A stretch of 64,000 nucleotides of DNA from Deinococcus cellulosilyticus NBRC 106333 = KACC 11606 (GTDB lineage Bacteria > Deinococcota > Deinococci > Deinococcales > Deinococcaceae): NCBI RefSeq assembly GCF_007990775.1, contig NZ_BJXB01000013.1, positions 110,136-174,135 on the forward strand. The letters are read 5' to 3'. The notes below the pieces were generated by a model, which ran no database searches, was not told the DNA's origin, and was given only the letters and a program-made list of their open reading frames with translations. Made by a program: the position numbers and the translations under genes. Numbering within the stretch: position 1 is the stretch's first letter; every line of letters starts with the position of its first letter. Below are positions 32,510 through 40,288 of this stretch, piece after piece.

Positions 32510-33076
32510 TCAGATTTCCTGCAGGGGTCTTGCTGAGAGCCATTCAGGCAGGCTGTCAGGGAGGTAGGTGTCGAAGTAAAGCTGGGTCAGGGAGACCACT
32601 TTGTGACCTTCCAGCAGTTCCTGGGTGTCCTTGCGGCGGTCAATGATGCAGGCGATGCCCAGGCACTTTGCCCCGAGCTGTTCTGCTGCTCGCACGGCCT
32701 TCAGAACGCTGCCTCCGGTGGTGATCACATCTTCCACCGCCACAAAGGTCTGGTTGTTGAGGTTCTCGCCGAAGGCTTCACGGATTTTCATGCCTCCCTG
32801 TCCATCTTTTTCTGCGAAGATGGCGCGGGTTCCCAGAGGACGGGCTGTCACGTAAGCCAGGACCACTCCGCCCATCGCAGGTCCAATGATGAAATCGGGA
32901 CGCCAGCCTGCATCGCGCACCTTGTTTCCCAGGTTTTCACCCAGCTGGTCTGCAGCCACAGGGTGCTGCAGCACGGTGGTGGATTGCAGGAAATAAGGAG
33001 AGTGCCGTCCTGAAGCAAGGAGGAAGTGCCCCTCATGGAAGGCGCCGTAGTACTTGTAGGTTTGCAAGACGTCCAT
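32510..33076 (-). CDS. pyrE: orotate phosphoribosyltransferase
   Basis: 188 residues. Converts orotate and PRPP to OMP in UMP synthesis. Motifs: HFLLASGRHSPYF (substrate loop), GPAMGGVVLAYVTA, FAEKDGQGGMKIREAF, and the PRPP loop VAVEDVITTGGSVLKAV. The last part is in the usual position for PyrE. TAGAAT ends 6 nt before the ATG (leaderless). It stands alone in this window without other pyrimidine genes. Confidence 0.95.
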   Translation of the reverse strand: MDVLQTYKYYGAFHEGHFLLASGRHSPYFLQSTTVLQHPVAADQLGENLGNKVRDAGWRPDFIIGPAMGGVVLAYVTARPLGTRAIFAEKDGQGGMKIREAFGENLNNQTFVAVEDVITTGGSVLKAVRAAEQLGAKCLGIACIIDRRKDTQELLEGHKVVSLTQLYFDTYLPDSLPEWLSARPLQEI

Positions 33077-33239
33077 GCGTACATTCTAACCACGAAGGTC
33101 TTGCAGGAGTGGACTCGTGCAGGCAAGTCGGTGGCTTCTCGTACAGCATGGTGTTTTCCAGGGAAAATTGGTGTCCGTTTGACACCGTTTGAATCAGGGT
33201 CCTATCTTTCTCGGAAAAACACCTGATATAAATGCTGTC

Positions 33240-34160
33240 ATGAACCCTGCTGATGTGAAAACTTTCTTCAGAAACCACTGGACGGTCCGCAAATACAAAT
33301 CGGTGCCCATGCCCGAGGACCATCTGGATGCCATTCTCTATGCTGCCCAGCGTGCGCCCACCGATGCCACCGCACAGATGTACACCTTCATTCGCCTGAC
33401 CGATTCTGATGTGCGCCAGCAGATGGCCGACCTCACCCGGAATGCCCACATCAACACAGCCAGTGAAAGCTTTGTGATCTGCGCAGACATCCACCGTCTG
33501 GAAAGTCTGCTGAAACACCGAGGGTACACCCCTGGAAATTATCCTGCTGTGGCCGTGCATTTTGCTGTGGGCGATGCTGTGATGGCTGCCCAGAACATGC
33601 TGATTGCCGCCGAGATGCTGGGTTACATGGGCTGCTGGATTGGGGGGGTCATGAACAATCTTCCCGAAATCACCCGACTGCTGAAGCTCCCTGAAGGGGT
33701 CTTTCCTTTTGCAGCCCTCACCATCGGGGTTCCAGATGAGGAGCACAAACTGCGTCCCCGTCTGGACCGTGCCCTGGTGGTCCATGAGAACAGCTACCAG
33801 GACCCCACCCCCGAGGCCCTCAGTCAGGCTTTTGAGGAAATGGCAGCCATCACATCGCGGGGCGACTGGGCACTGAGCCTCAGCCGTTATTTTGCCCAGG
33901 GAGGGTCCATGGAGGTGCGGGAAGGCCATCTGCGTCAGGTGTTGCATCAGCAGGGGTTTGCTCATGTTTCCACGGCGGATCAGCTGTTTCAGCAGGCCGT
34001 AAAAGCAGGTTTTCCTGAACTGGTGGTGCGCCAGAAAGGTGCAGCTGACCTGGAAGCCTGGCTGGACCAGGGGCATCTGGCCTACCGGGGAGATGGTGGT
34101 CACCTGACGGAGGCCCTGGAGAATGCTTTAATGGAAGCATTGAAGGAGCGAACTGAATGA
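33240..34160 (+). CDS. nitroreductase-family protein with C-terminal extension
   Basis: 306 residues. The first 215 or so match the FMN-dependent nitroreductase fold: NHWTVRKYKSVPMPEDHLDAILYAAQRAPTDA, then VGDAVMAAQNMLIAAEMLGYMGCWIGG, and FPFAALTIGVPDEEHKLRPRLDRALVVHENSYQ. NfsA/FRP-like members are about 240-250 residues. Here about 65 residues of unknown function extend the C-terminus (LRQVLHQQGFAHVSTADQLF ... LENALMEALKERTE). TATAAA with a TG extension ends 7 nt before the ATG (leaderless). It overlaps the next gene by 4 nt. Confidence 0.85.
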   Translation: MNPADVKTFFRNHWTVRKYKSVPMPEDHLDAILYAAQRAPTDATAQMYTFIRLTDSDVRQQMADLTRNAHINTASESFVICADIHRLESLLKHRGYTPGNYPAVAVHFAVGDAVMAAQNMLIAAEMLGYMGCWIGGVMNNLPEITRLLKLPEGVFPFAALTIGVPDEEHKLRPRLDRALVVHENSYQDPTPEALSQAFEEMAAITSRGDWALSLSRYFAQGGSMEVREGHLRQVLHQQGFAHVSTADQLFQQAVKAGFPELVVRQKGAADLEAWLDQGHLAYRGDGGHLTEALENALMEALKERTE

Positions 34161-35224
34161 AAGCCATTATTCCTGCTGCCGGTCTGGGCACCCGTTTGCG
34201 TCCCCTGACGTACACCCGTCCCAAACCCGTGCTTAAAGTTGCCAACAAGCCCATCATCCTGCTTGCCATTGAGAACCTGATGGCTGCAGGCATCACAGAC
34301 ATTGGAATCATTGTGTCTGGCCTGACCCGCAAAGACATTGAAGAGGCCATCAACGGCACCCCTGGAGTCAACATCACTTACATTCACCAGGGAGAAACCC
34401 TGGGACTGGGCCACGCTGTGAAAATGGCCCGTGAGTTCGTGGGAGATGAGGACTTCTGTGTGTACCTCGGCGACAACCTGTTTGGGAATGGCATCTCCAC
34501 CTATGTGGAACGCTTCAAGGAGACCCAGGCAGATGCCGTGATTGCCCTGGTGGAGGTTGAGAACCCCAGTTCCTTCGGTGTTGCGGTGCTCAATGAGGCA
34601 GGCCAGATCACCCAGCTCATCGAAAAACCCAAAGTTCCACCCAGCAATCTGGCGGTGGCAGGGGTCTACTGCTTCAAACCAGGCATCATGGACATCCTGG
34701 AGCAACTGAAACCCTCTGCCCGGGGTGAATACGAGATCACAGACGCCATTGCTGAACTGATCCACTCTGGTCAGACCGTCATTGGGGAACGTGTTCAGGG
34801 ATGGTGGAAGGACACCGGAAAACCCTACGACCTGATTGATGCCAACCGCCTGCTCCTTGAGAGCCTGGAACCCCGAATTGAAGGTGAAGTGATCGAGTCT
34901 CGCATCACCGGTCGGGTGGTCATTGAGCAGGGTGCAGTGGTGAAAAACAGCATCATCATGGGACCCGCCCTGATTGGCAAAGACGTGGTCATCGAGAATG
35001 CCTACGTGGGACCTTTCACCAGCATCGGGCAGAAGAGCAGGATCTGCTCCTCAGAGGTGGAGTACAGCGTGGTGGACGCCGAAGTGGTGATTGACCATGT
35101 GGATGTGCGCCTGCAGGAATGCCTGCTGGGTTTGCGGGCGCAGATCAAAGGGAAAACCGGGGTCCCCAGGGCGCACCGTTTCATCCTGTCAGATGCCAGT
35201 GTGCTGGACCTCAGCGTGCAGTAA
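34157..35224 (+). CDS. glucose-1-phosphate thymidylyltransferase, long form with left-handed beta-helix
   Basis: 355 residues. The nucleotidyltransferase domain (about 1-235) shows AAGLGTRLRPLTYTRPKPVLKVANKPI, GLGHAVKMAREFV, VYLGDNLFG and WKDTGKPYDL. A C-terminal region with hexapeptide-like repeats (VVIEQGAVVKNSIIMGPALIGKDVVIENAYVGPFTSIGQ) forms a left-handed beta-helix. This is the StrD-type long form that makes dTDP-glucose, a precursor of deoxysugars. Coupled by 4 nt overlap with the nitroreductase-like gene; the rest of a sugar pathway is not in view. Confidence 0.88.
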   Translation: MKAIIPAAGLGTRLRPLTYTRPKPVLKVANKPIILLAIENLMAAGITDIGIIVSGLTRKDIEEAINGTPGVNITYIHQGETLGLGHAVKMAREFVGDEDFCVYLGDNLFGNGISTYVERFKETQADAVIALVEVENPSSFGVAVLNEAGQITQLIEKPKVPPSNLAVAGVYCFKPGIMDILEQLKPSARGEYEITDAIAELIHSGQTVIGERVQGWWKDTGKPYDLIDANRLLLESLEPRIEGEVIESRITGRVVIEQGAVVKNSIIMGPALIGKDVVIENAYVGPFTSIGQKSRICSSEVEYSVVDAEVVIDHVDVRLQECLLGLRAQIKGKTGVPRAHRFILSDASVLDLSVQ

Positions 35225-35291
35225 AGCCAACGCCTCACCACATTCCCTACAAAAGCACATTCCTTGAGTGTGGTTGTATTAAGATATCTAC

Positions 35292-35525
35292 ATGACACCC
35301 GAGTTCCGCGAAGTCATGGAAAAACTCAGAGCGCAGTACGCTGAAGCCCTGCGGGACATGCCCCTGCCAGATGGGGTGCCGGAGTACGTTCAGGAACTGA
35401 TGGCAAAGGGAGACACCGAAACCCTGCTCCTGATGTTGAAACTCTCCTGGGTCTTTGGTGCACAGGCCGGGCAGGCCGCCCAGGTCCAGGTGCAGACCAT
35501 GCGTGTTCCTACCGCTCAGGCCTAA
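35292..35525 (+). CDS. small conserved protein of unknown function
   Basis: 77 residues, helical, hydrophilic: MTPEFREVMEKLRAQYAEAL, then VPEYVQELMAKGDTETLLLMLKLSWVFGAQAGQAAQ. No family recognised. TAAGAT (35280-35285) ends 6 nt before the ATG, and a strong terminator follows, so it is a complete monocistronic unit. This supports it as a real gene. Confidence 0.7.
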   Translation: MTPEFREVMEKLRAQYAEALRDMPLPDGVPEYVQELMAKGDTETLLLMLKLSWVFGAQAGQAAQVQVQTMRVPTAQA

Positions 35526-35541
35526 TCGAAACCCACTTCAA

Positions 35542-35571
35542 CCCCTCCGAAAGCCGGAGGGGTTTCATTTG
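35542..35571 (+). terminator. intrinsic terminator of the small gene
   Basis: CCCCTCCG / CGGAGGGG stem with a 5-base loop and TTTCATTT. Confidence 0.85.
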
Positions 35572-35982
35572 TTCAGATCCGCCTCAGGTAAAGGTCTTTT
35601 TCCCAGAAGCGGACAGGACAAAAATCATTGCAAAATCAGGCAAAATCGTAACCTTATGCGTTACACGAAAGGTGATTTTCAGAGAAATCCCTGTGTTTTT
35701 CATCGAAAACCCCACTTTCTCAGAAGGGTCTCAATTGCGTAGCTTTGACACAAATCATGTGAAGTATGTAAAATAACCATACAAGTTGTATACGTTGTAC
35801 AGGCATCACGGTGTCGGCATCACAGTACAGCATCCCAACCCTTCGCCCACTTTCTCAGGAACTGTCCACCAAGCCTGGCCCGGTGTTCGAGAATCTCGAA
35901 ATCGAAGTGCTTTCCGAGCAGTTTCCCAAGGTCCATCAGCAGCAAACCCCTAGCCCCACCCCCGACCTGGAGGTTGTTCCCT
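35572..35982. other. long leader and promoter region of the GntR gene
   Basis: No convincing gene. It holds a TTGACA/TAAAAT promoter at 35745-35774, a set of TTGTA-containing operator-like sequences at 35764-35800, and then about 200 nt of 5' UTR. A GTG-started frame at 35811-36092 overlaps the GntR start in another frame; I see no evidence that it is translated. Confidence 0.55.
35745..35800 (+). promoter_or_regulatory. promoter and operator cluster of the GntR gene
   Basis: TTGACA (35745-35750), 18 bp, TAAAAT (35769-35774). GTATG (35764-35768) and CATAC (35778-35782) flank the -10. TACAAGTTGTA (35780-35790) is an 11-bp palindrome, and GTTGTA is repeated at 35785 and 35794. These fit autoregulation by the HutC-type GntR protein encoded downstream. 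Confidence 0.6.
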
Positions 35983-36678
35983 GTGGCCAAATACCCCCTG
36001 ATCAAGGCAACGCTCAAAGAGCGACTGCTCAGCAGCTACTACCCCGAAGGCATCCCCCTGCCCAGCGAACCCCTGCTCGCCAAAGAGTTTGACGTTTCCC
36101 GCATGACGGCACGCCGTGCCATCGACGAACTCGAACGCGAAGGCTACGTGTACCGCATCCAGGGCGCAGGAACCTTCCCCACCGGCAAGCGTTTCCGTCA
36201 GGGCGTGTTTCGCATTCGTCCCTTCAGAGAGTGGGCCAGAGGTGCAGAAACCCACACCCGCATCCTGCAGGCCCGGGTGCTGGATGCCACCCCCGAAATG
36301 GGTGTGGTGCTGCAGATCCCCGCAGGCGAACCCATCATCTTCATTCACCGCCTCAGAACTGCAGGCGATGAACCGCTGGTGATCGAAAAAAGGTACATCA
36401 ACTTCCGCATGGCTGGAGACCTGTTAAAGCACAACCTCGCCGTCGAATCGATCCACGAGGTGCTGGTCGAGAAACTGGGCATCCCCCTCACCCGCGTGGA
36501 GCAAAGCCTGGAGGCCGTCAACCTGCGCCAGGAGGAAGCCGAACTGCTCCGTGTCCCTGTGGGCACCGCCGCCTTCCTGCTGCGCCGCACCACCTACAGC
36601 GGACCCACCCGCGTTGCCTACGTGAACTACTGGGTGCGCGGAGACCGCTACGCCTTCCAGGACAGCTTCGAACCCTGA
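35983..36678 (+). CDS. GntR family regulator, HutC/UTRA subfamily
   Basis: 231 residues. The winged helix reads LIKATLKERLLSSYYPEGIPLPSEPLLAKEFDVSRMTARRAIDELEREGYVYRIQGAGTFP. A UTRA ligand domain follows (RILQARVLDATPEMGVVLQIPAGEPIIFIHRLRTAGDEPLVIEKRYINFRM, then TRVEQSLEAVNL). Such regulators respond to small metabolites, often sugars or amino acids. I chose GTG at 35983, as GGAGG lies 9 nt upstream; a TTG at 35974 is too close to it. The promoter carries likely autoregulatory sites. Confidence 0.9.
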   Translation: MAKYPLIKATLKERLLSSYYPEGIPLPSEPLLAKEFDVSRMTARRAIDELEREGYVYRIQGAGTFPTGKRFRQGVFRIRPFREWARGAETHTRILQARVLDATPEMGVVLQIPAGEPIIFIHRLRTAGDEPLVIEKRYINFRMAGDLLKHNLAVESIHEVLVEKLGIPLTRVEQSLEAVNLRQEEAELLRVPVGTAAFLLRRTTYSGPTRVAYVNYWVRGDRYAFQDSFEP

Positions 36679-36694
36679 GTAAGAGCAAAGCATC

Positions 36695-36725
36695 TCCCCT
36701 CTGGCCATTCCAGAGGGGATTTTTT
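36695..36725 (+). terminator. intrinsic terminator of the GntR gene
   Basis: TCCCCTCTGG / CCAGAGGGGA stem with a five-base loop and TTTTTT. Confidence 0.9.
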
Positions 36726-36758
36726 CTGGAGGTGTTGTCGGCTGGGGTTGCTGGGGGT

Positions 36759-36911
36759 CAGATCCCCCCTGTTCCTCATTTCATTCGGAACGGTCCTCCC
36801 TTATTAAGGGAGGTTGGTGGGCAACTCAACTGGAAACCATTCTAGACGCCCATCAATCCCCCTTTGTCAAGGGGGACAGCTTCGAGCGAATGCGAGAAGC
36901 AGGGGGATCTT
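36759..36911. repeat. MITE-like element with internal palindromes
   Basis: The ends GATCCCCCC (36761-36769) and CAGGGGGATC (36900-36909) are inverted. Inside are the perfect palindromes CCTCCCTTATTAAGGGAGG (about 36795-36813) and CCCCCTTTGTCAAGGGGG (about 36862-36879). The right end overlaps the stop codon of the next gene. Confidence 0.55.
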
Positions 36912-37188
36912 ACCCCTCCTCCACCGTCAGGCTCTTGAGGGTTGCACCCTGGTGCCAGCCCACCTGATAATTTTTGAACTCCAGGGCCTGGGCGAGGGCA
37001 TGACCGAAGGCTTCCTCGGGGGTGCCTTCAAGCTGGAACAGCAGGAATTTGCGGCCTCCTGCGGTGTTGATGCGGATGTAGAGGTCGGTGCCCAGTTCGA
37101 TCTGCTGGGTGCGTCCGGTTTTCTCGGCGCGTTTGAAAGCTTCCTGCACAGCCTGCAGGACCGTGACGGTGACTGTCGGGGGAACCAT
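36910..37188 (-). CDS. small hypothetical protein
   Basis: 92 residues: VTVLQAVQEAFKRAEKTGRTQQIELGTDLYIRINTAGGRKFLLFQLEGTPEEAFGHALAQALEF. A mixed alpha/beta pattern with no family I recognise. The ATG is separated by 1 nt from the stop codon of the gene upstream, so the pair is an operon. Its 3' end runs into the repeat element at 36759-36911. Confidence 0.6.
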   Translation of the reverse strand: MVPPTVTVTVLQAVQEAFKRAEKTGRTQQIELGTDLYIRINTAGGRKFLLFQLEGTPEEAFGHALAQALEFKNYQVGWHQGATLKSLTVEEG

Positions 37189-37189
37189 A

Positions 37190-37579
37190 TCACTCCAGAA
37201 TGTATTTGATGCCGTCCCAAAAGTCCACCAGATCCAGGTCGGTGGTTTTCAGGACGCGGTTTTTCAGCCAGGGCATGAACTCGAAGGACCTCTCGCTGCG
37301 CAGGAAGGCCCGGAAGCCCAGTTCTGCACCCCGCAGCAGGCCACTTTCCAGCCCTTTGCGAAGTTCCTGACGGGCGAGGTCCCGGTCAATGTCTCCGGTG
37401 AGGCGCACGGCACGGATGCGGTCAGCTTCCCCGTAGAAGGTGGAGGTGAGGCCCGTCCAGCCCTTGATGGCCTCTTCTGCGTGGGCCTGGGTGAGTTCAC
37501 TGGCGAATTTCAGGTGGGCATCCAGTTCGAAGCCACGCTGGCTGAATTCCTTCTTGAGGTCGTTCGGTGTGACTTCCAC
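37190..37579 (-). CDS. hypothetical protein
   Basis: 129 residues starting at GTG: MEVTPNDLKKEFSQRGFELDAHLKFASELTQAHAEEAIKGWTG, then RLTGDIDRDLARQELRKGLESGLLRGAELGFRAFLRSERSFEFMPWLKNRVLKT. TATACT ends 6 nt before this GTG, and a longer in-frame ATG version runs into low-complexity text, so the GTG is preferred. No family is recognised. It is co-transcribed with the 92-residue protein downstream. Confidence 0.6.
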   Translation of the reverse strand: MEVTPNDLKKEFSQRGFELDAHLKFASELTQAHAEEAIKGWTGLTSTFYGEADRIRAVRLTGDIDRDLARQELRKGLESGLLRGAELGFRAFLRSERSFEFMPWLKNRVLKTTDLDLVDFWDGIKYILE

Positions 37580-37631
37580 ATCTGGAGTATACGCTGCCCA
37601 GAGAAACCTGCCTGTAACGCTTCTCTGGATT

Positions 37632-38153
37632 TCACGGCTCCTGCAGGGCGAGCAGCTGGGGCAGGTGGTGGTGCAGGTGGTAGGGCATGAACTGTGCCCA
37701 TTCAAGCGCTGTAAGTTCCCCGATGTAGAGGTGAGGAAAGGTGCGTGGCCCATTCAGGGAGGAGGTTTCAAGTTGCTTCAGGAACATCTGGTTGGTGGAG
37801 GTCCAGCGGGCAGCCAGTTCGCTTTCCGATGCCTGAAGCTGCACCAGTTTCGGAGCACGCAGTCGGGTGATCGTCCTGGGTGCAGACATGCGTTGCTGGA
37901 CAGCGGCCACCACATGCAGCAGGCGGTGGTGGGGCTGGTTGGATTCCAGCACCCTGAGGATCAGGGCTCCGAGTTCATGGGTCTTGATGAGGTGCCCCTG
38001 GATCTGCAGGGCGGTCCAGCCGTCTTCCCGCCAGGGTTTGTTTCTGGGAACCTCTGAAAAGACCTGATCAAAACCTTCGACAGCCCGCAAGAAGCTGTCT
38101 TTGATCTGGGCAGGGGTCTGCCCGTAATCCCTCAATGCTTCTCTCTGGTACAT
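37632..38153 (-). CDS. DinB-family protein
   Basis: 173 residues. The four-helix DinB/YfiT-like fold is indicated by TALQIQGHLIKTHELGALIL and the C-terminal YHLHHHLPQLLAL, which place His residues for a metal site (first His in GHLIKTHE, others in YHLHHH). These metal-binding proteins include thiol-dependent transferases (bacillithiol or mycothiol type). Its ATG overlaps the TetR stop by 1 nt. Third gene of a DinB-TetR-DinB operon. Confidence 0.8.
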   Translation of the reverse strand: MYQREALRDYGQTPAQIKDSFLRAVEGFDQVFSEVPRNKPWREDGWTALQIQGHLIKTHELGALILRVLESNQPHHRLLHVVAAVQQRMSAPRTITRLRAPKLVQLQASESELAARWTSTNQMFLKQLETSSLNGPRTFPHLYIGELTALEWAQFMPYHLHHHLPQLLALQEP

Positions 38154-38749
38154 CAGGCCTCCTGCTGGTACAGCTTGAGGAGGGCCAGCATGTGGGTGCG
38201 GGCATCGTGCAGGTAGGCCGGATTGTCATGGAGTTTGGTGAGCAGGATGCCTCCCTCGAACAGGGCGAACAGCACCCGGGCGGTGGCTTCGGGGTCGAGT
38301 TCGGGTTTCATCTCCCCTTTTTTGATCCCCACAGCAAGCACCTGGGCAATGAAGTTCTGCAGGCTCATGGCGGCCTGCTGGGCTTTTTCCTTGAGGAGGG
38401 GATGGGTGTCATCGGACTCCACGGAGACATTCAGGATGGGACAGCCTCCCGCCAGAATCTCTCCCTGAGCAGACCTGAGGGTCACTTCAAAGATGCCTTG
38501 CAAGCGGTCCAGTGTGCCCTGCCTTCCCTGCTGGGCGGCTTTGTGGGCTTCCCTGAGCAGTTGCACGGCGTAATCGAAAGACTCCAGGGCCAGTTCGTCT
38601 TTGCTTTTGAAGTGGTTGTACAGGCCCCCTTTCTCCAGTCCGGTTTCCCGCAGCACGTCCTGAATGCTGGTGCCCGAGTACCCTCTGGTGTTGAAGATGG
38701 GCGCAGCATGCTGCACGATGTGCTGGCGGGTCTGTTCGCCTTTTTTCAT
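38153..38749 (-). CDS. TetR family transcriptional repressor
   Basis: 198 residues. The HTH reads TRQHIVQHAAPIFNTRGYSGTSIQDVLRETGLEKGGLYNHFKSKDELALESF. The C-terminal ligand domain has GGCPILNVSVESDD, a segment of the AcrR/YcdC-like subfamily. It lies between two DinB genes with 4-nt and 1-nt overlaps, so all three are co-translated. The operon promoter carries a 28-bp palindrome at 39254-39281, the probable target of this repressor. I chose the ATG at 38749, as the longer version reads through non-homologous text. Confidence 0.92.
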   Translation of the reverse strand: MKKGEQTRQHIVQHAAPIFNTRGYSGTSIQDVLRETGLEKGGLYNHFKSKDELALESFDYAVQLLREAHKAAQQGRQGTLDRLQGIFEVTLRSAQGEILAGGCPILNVSVESDDTHPLLKEKAQQAAMSLQNFIAQVLAVGIKKGEMKPELDPEATARVLFALFEGGILLTKLHDNPAYLHDARTHMLALLKLYQQEA

Positions 38750-39246
38750 CGGGTCATCTGCCTGCGGTGGTGGATCAGGTGGAAGGTGGCGACCTGCAGC
38801 CATTCCAGCACGTTCAGTTCGCCAAAATACGGGTGGTGCACGGTGCGCTGGTCCTGCCAGTCAAGGATGCCTTCTGCGGCCTGCACCAGTCGGATGTGCG
38901 CCTTGATCCAGTCTGGTTCGAGATCGGCCCAGGGTTTCCCCTCACCAGGAAGACCATAAGGAGGACTTTGCTTCTTGCCATTGACATACGTTCCTGTGGT
39001 TTTAGGGAAGGGGGGCAACTCCGGGGCCTGATAGGCACGCAGCACGTGGGCCATGGTTCTGGAAATCAGCATCACATGCTCGGAAATCTGGGCCGGACTC
39101 CAGGCCCCTTCTTCCCTGGGGGTGAGCCAGTGGTCCTGTGCACCAGCAATGGCGTCCTGAAAACGGCGAATCTCCTGATGCAGGCGCTCCATCACTTCAG
39201 GGGCAGAGGTGCCCAGCCGGGACAGAAAACTTTTCTCTTCAACCAT
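38746..39246 (-). CDS. DinB-family protein (first gene of the operon)
   Basis: 166 residues. MERLHQEIRRFQDAIAGAQ, WSPAQISEHVMLISRTM with the first metal His, and the C-terminal FHLIHHRRQM match the DinB superfamily. The ATG has GTGAGGT before it and TGTAAA further up. The palindromic operator overlaps that promoter region. Together with the last gene it brackets a TetR gene; the two DinB proteins are divergent from each other. Confidence 0.8.
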   Translation of the reverse strand: MVEEKSFLSRLGTSAPEVMERLHQEIRRFQDAIAGAQDHWLTPREEGAWSPAQISEHVMLISRTMAHVLRAYQAPELPPFPKTTGTYVNGKKQSPPYGLPGEGKPWADLEPDWIKAHIRLVQAAEGILDWQDQRTVHHPYFGELNVLEWLQVATFHLIHHRRQMTR

Positions 39247-39253
39247 ACCTCAC

Positions 39254-39281
39254 TTTACAGACCGACCAGTCGGTCTGTAAA
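39254..39281. promoter_or_regulatory. TetR operator of the DinB-TetR-DinB operon
   Basis: A 28-bp dyad: halves TTTACAGACCGACC and AGTCGGTCTGTAAA match at all but the central pair. The core GACCGAC / GTCGGTC is a well-known form of TetR-family operators. It overlaps the presumed -10 region, 8 bp from the first gene. Confidence 0.8.
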
Positions 39282-39361
39282 TAGGTCAGGTGGAACCCCA
39301 GTCCTGCAGCAATGCAAAAATATGCCCTGTTTCAGCAGAATGGCTCTTTTAAAATGACCCC

Positions 39362-39883
39362 ATGAACCGAATCGTCTTGCATCAGGGAGACATCACACAA
39401 CTTGCTGTAGACGCCATTGTCAATGCAGCCAATTCCAGCCTGCTCGGAGGTGGAGGGGTCGATGGGGCCATTCACCGGGCCGCAGGACCTGAGCTTGTTC
39501 AGGAGTGCAGGATGCTGCATGGCTGCAAAACCGGAGACGCCAAAATCACCGCAGGATACCGGCTTCCTGCAAAGCATGTGATCCACACGGTGGGTCCGGT
39601 CTGGCAGGGCGGAGACAGCAACGAAGATGCACTGCTGGCCTCCTGTTACCAGAAAAGCCTGGAACTGGCCGAGAAACATGGCCTGAAAGCCATCGCTTTT
39701 CCTGCGATCAGCACAGGAATCTACCGTTTCCCCCTGGAAAGGGCCACCCGCATTGCGCTCACCACCACACAGAATTTCCTTAAAAGCCATGCCCTGCCCG
39801 AACAGGTGATTTTCGTGTGCTTCAGCCAGCATGACCTGGAGGTTTACCGCCAGATTCTCGCTGAAGTGCATCCTGACACCTGA
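39362..39883 (+). CDS. macrodomain protein (probable ADP-ribose/O-acetyl-ADP-ribose hydrolase)
   Basis: 173 residues, a single MacroD-type macrodomain. GDITQLAVDAIVNAANSSLLGGGGVDGAIH contains the ADP-ribose-binding NAAN and the GGGVDGAIH loop with the catalytic Asp of MacroD-like enzymes. GDAKITAGYRLP and AFPAISTGIYRFP follow. Such enzymes remove ADP-ribose from proteins or deacetylate O-acetyl-ADP-ribose. TAAAAT (39350-39355) ends 6 nt before the ATG (leaderless). Confidence 0.93.
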   Translation: MNRIVLHQGDITQLAVDAIVNAANSSLLGGGGVDGAIHRAAGPELVQECRMLHGCKTGDAKITAGYRLPAKHVIHTVGPVWQGGDSNEDALLASCYQKSLELAEKHGLKAIAFPAISTGIYRFPLERATRIALTTTQNFLKSHALPEQVIFVCFSQHDLEVYRQILAEVHPDT

Positions 39884-39967
39884 GATTGCAGCAAAAGCAA
39901 CAGCAATTTTCCAGATGTTTATCCCCGGGAATGTAAAACGATTGTAAAAAAGTGCATACTGAGGACC

Positions 39968-40228
39968 ATGGGCAAATTCATCAAGATCGAAAGCAGCACC
40001 ACCGGAATGCACTACATCAGTGTGGATTCCCTGATGGGCTTCCGCGCCGCCGCTTTTCCCAAGGAAAACGCCATCGAACTGATTGCCATCACCAAAGACA
40101 ACAAAGTGCACTCCCTGAGAAAACAGCGCGGTTTGCAGGGCATCAATGAAGCGGAAGCCATCAAACACCTGCAGGAGTATCTGGAACGCATTGCCAGAAA
40201 CGACCCTGAAGTGGTGATCGAAATTTAA
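39968..40228 (+). CDS. small hypothetical protein
   Basis: 86 residues: MGKFIKIESSTTGMHYISVDSLMGFRAAAFPKENAIELIAITKDNKVHSLRK, then INEAEAIKHLQEYLERIARNDPEVVIEI. A predicted beta sheet followed by one helix. CATACT ends 7 nt before the ATG with TGTAAA 17 bp upstream of it. A terminator follows. No family is recognised. Confidence 0.65.
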   Translation: MGKFIKIESSTTGMHYISVDSLMGFRAAAFPKENAIELIAITKDNKVHSLRKQRGLQGINEAEAIKHLQEYLERIARNDPEVVIEI

Positions 40229-40248
40229 GGCCTCCAGCACAAAAACAG

Positions 40249-40274
40249 AAGCCTCCCAGAACCGGGAGGCTTTC
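40249..40274. terminator. bidirectional terminator
   Basis: AAGCCTCCC / GGGAGGCTT stem between the small gene and the convergent pgm gene, with TTTCTG on one side and TTCTGTTTTT on the other. Confidence 0.75.
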
Positions 40275-40288
40275 TGCTTCAGGTGGAT

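Noticed and set aside
35811..36092. GTG-started frame overlapping the GntR start
   Set aside because: It has no ribosome binding site or -10 nearby and ends inside the GntR gene in another frame; kept only as a possible leader feature.
36910..37579. Possibility that the pair of small hypothetical genes is a toxin-antitoxin module
   Set aside because: Sizes are compatible, but neither shows a toxin fold or DNA-binding motif; the claim would be a guess.
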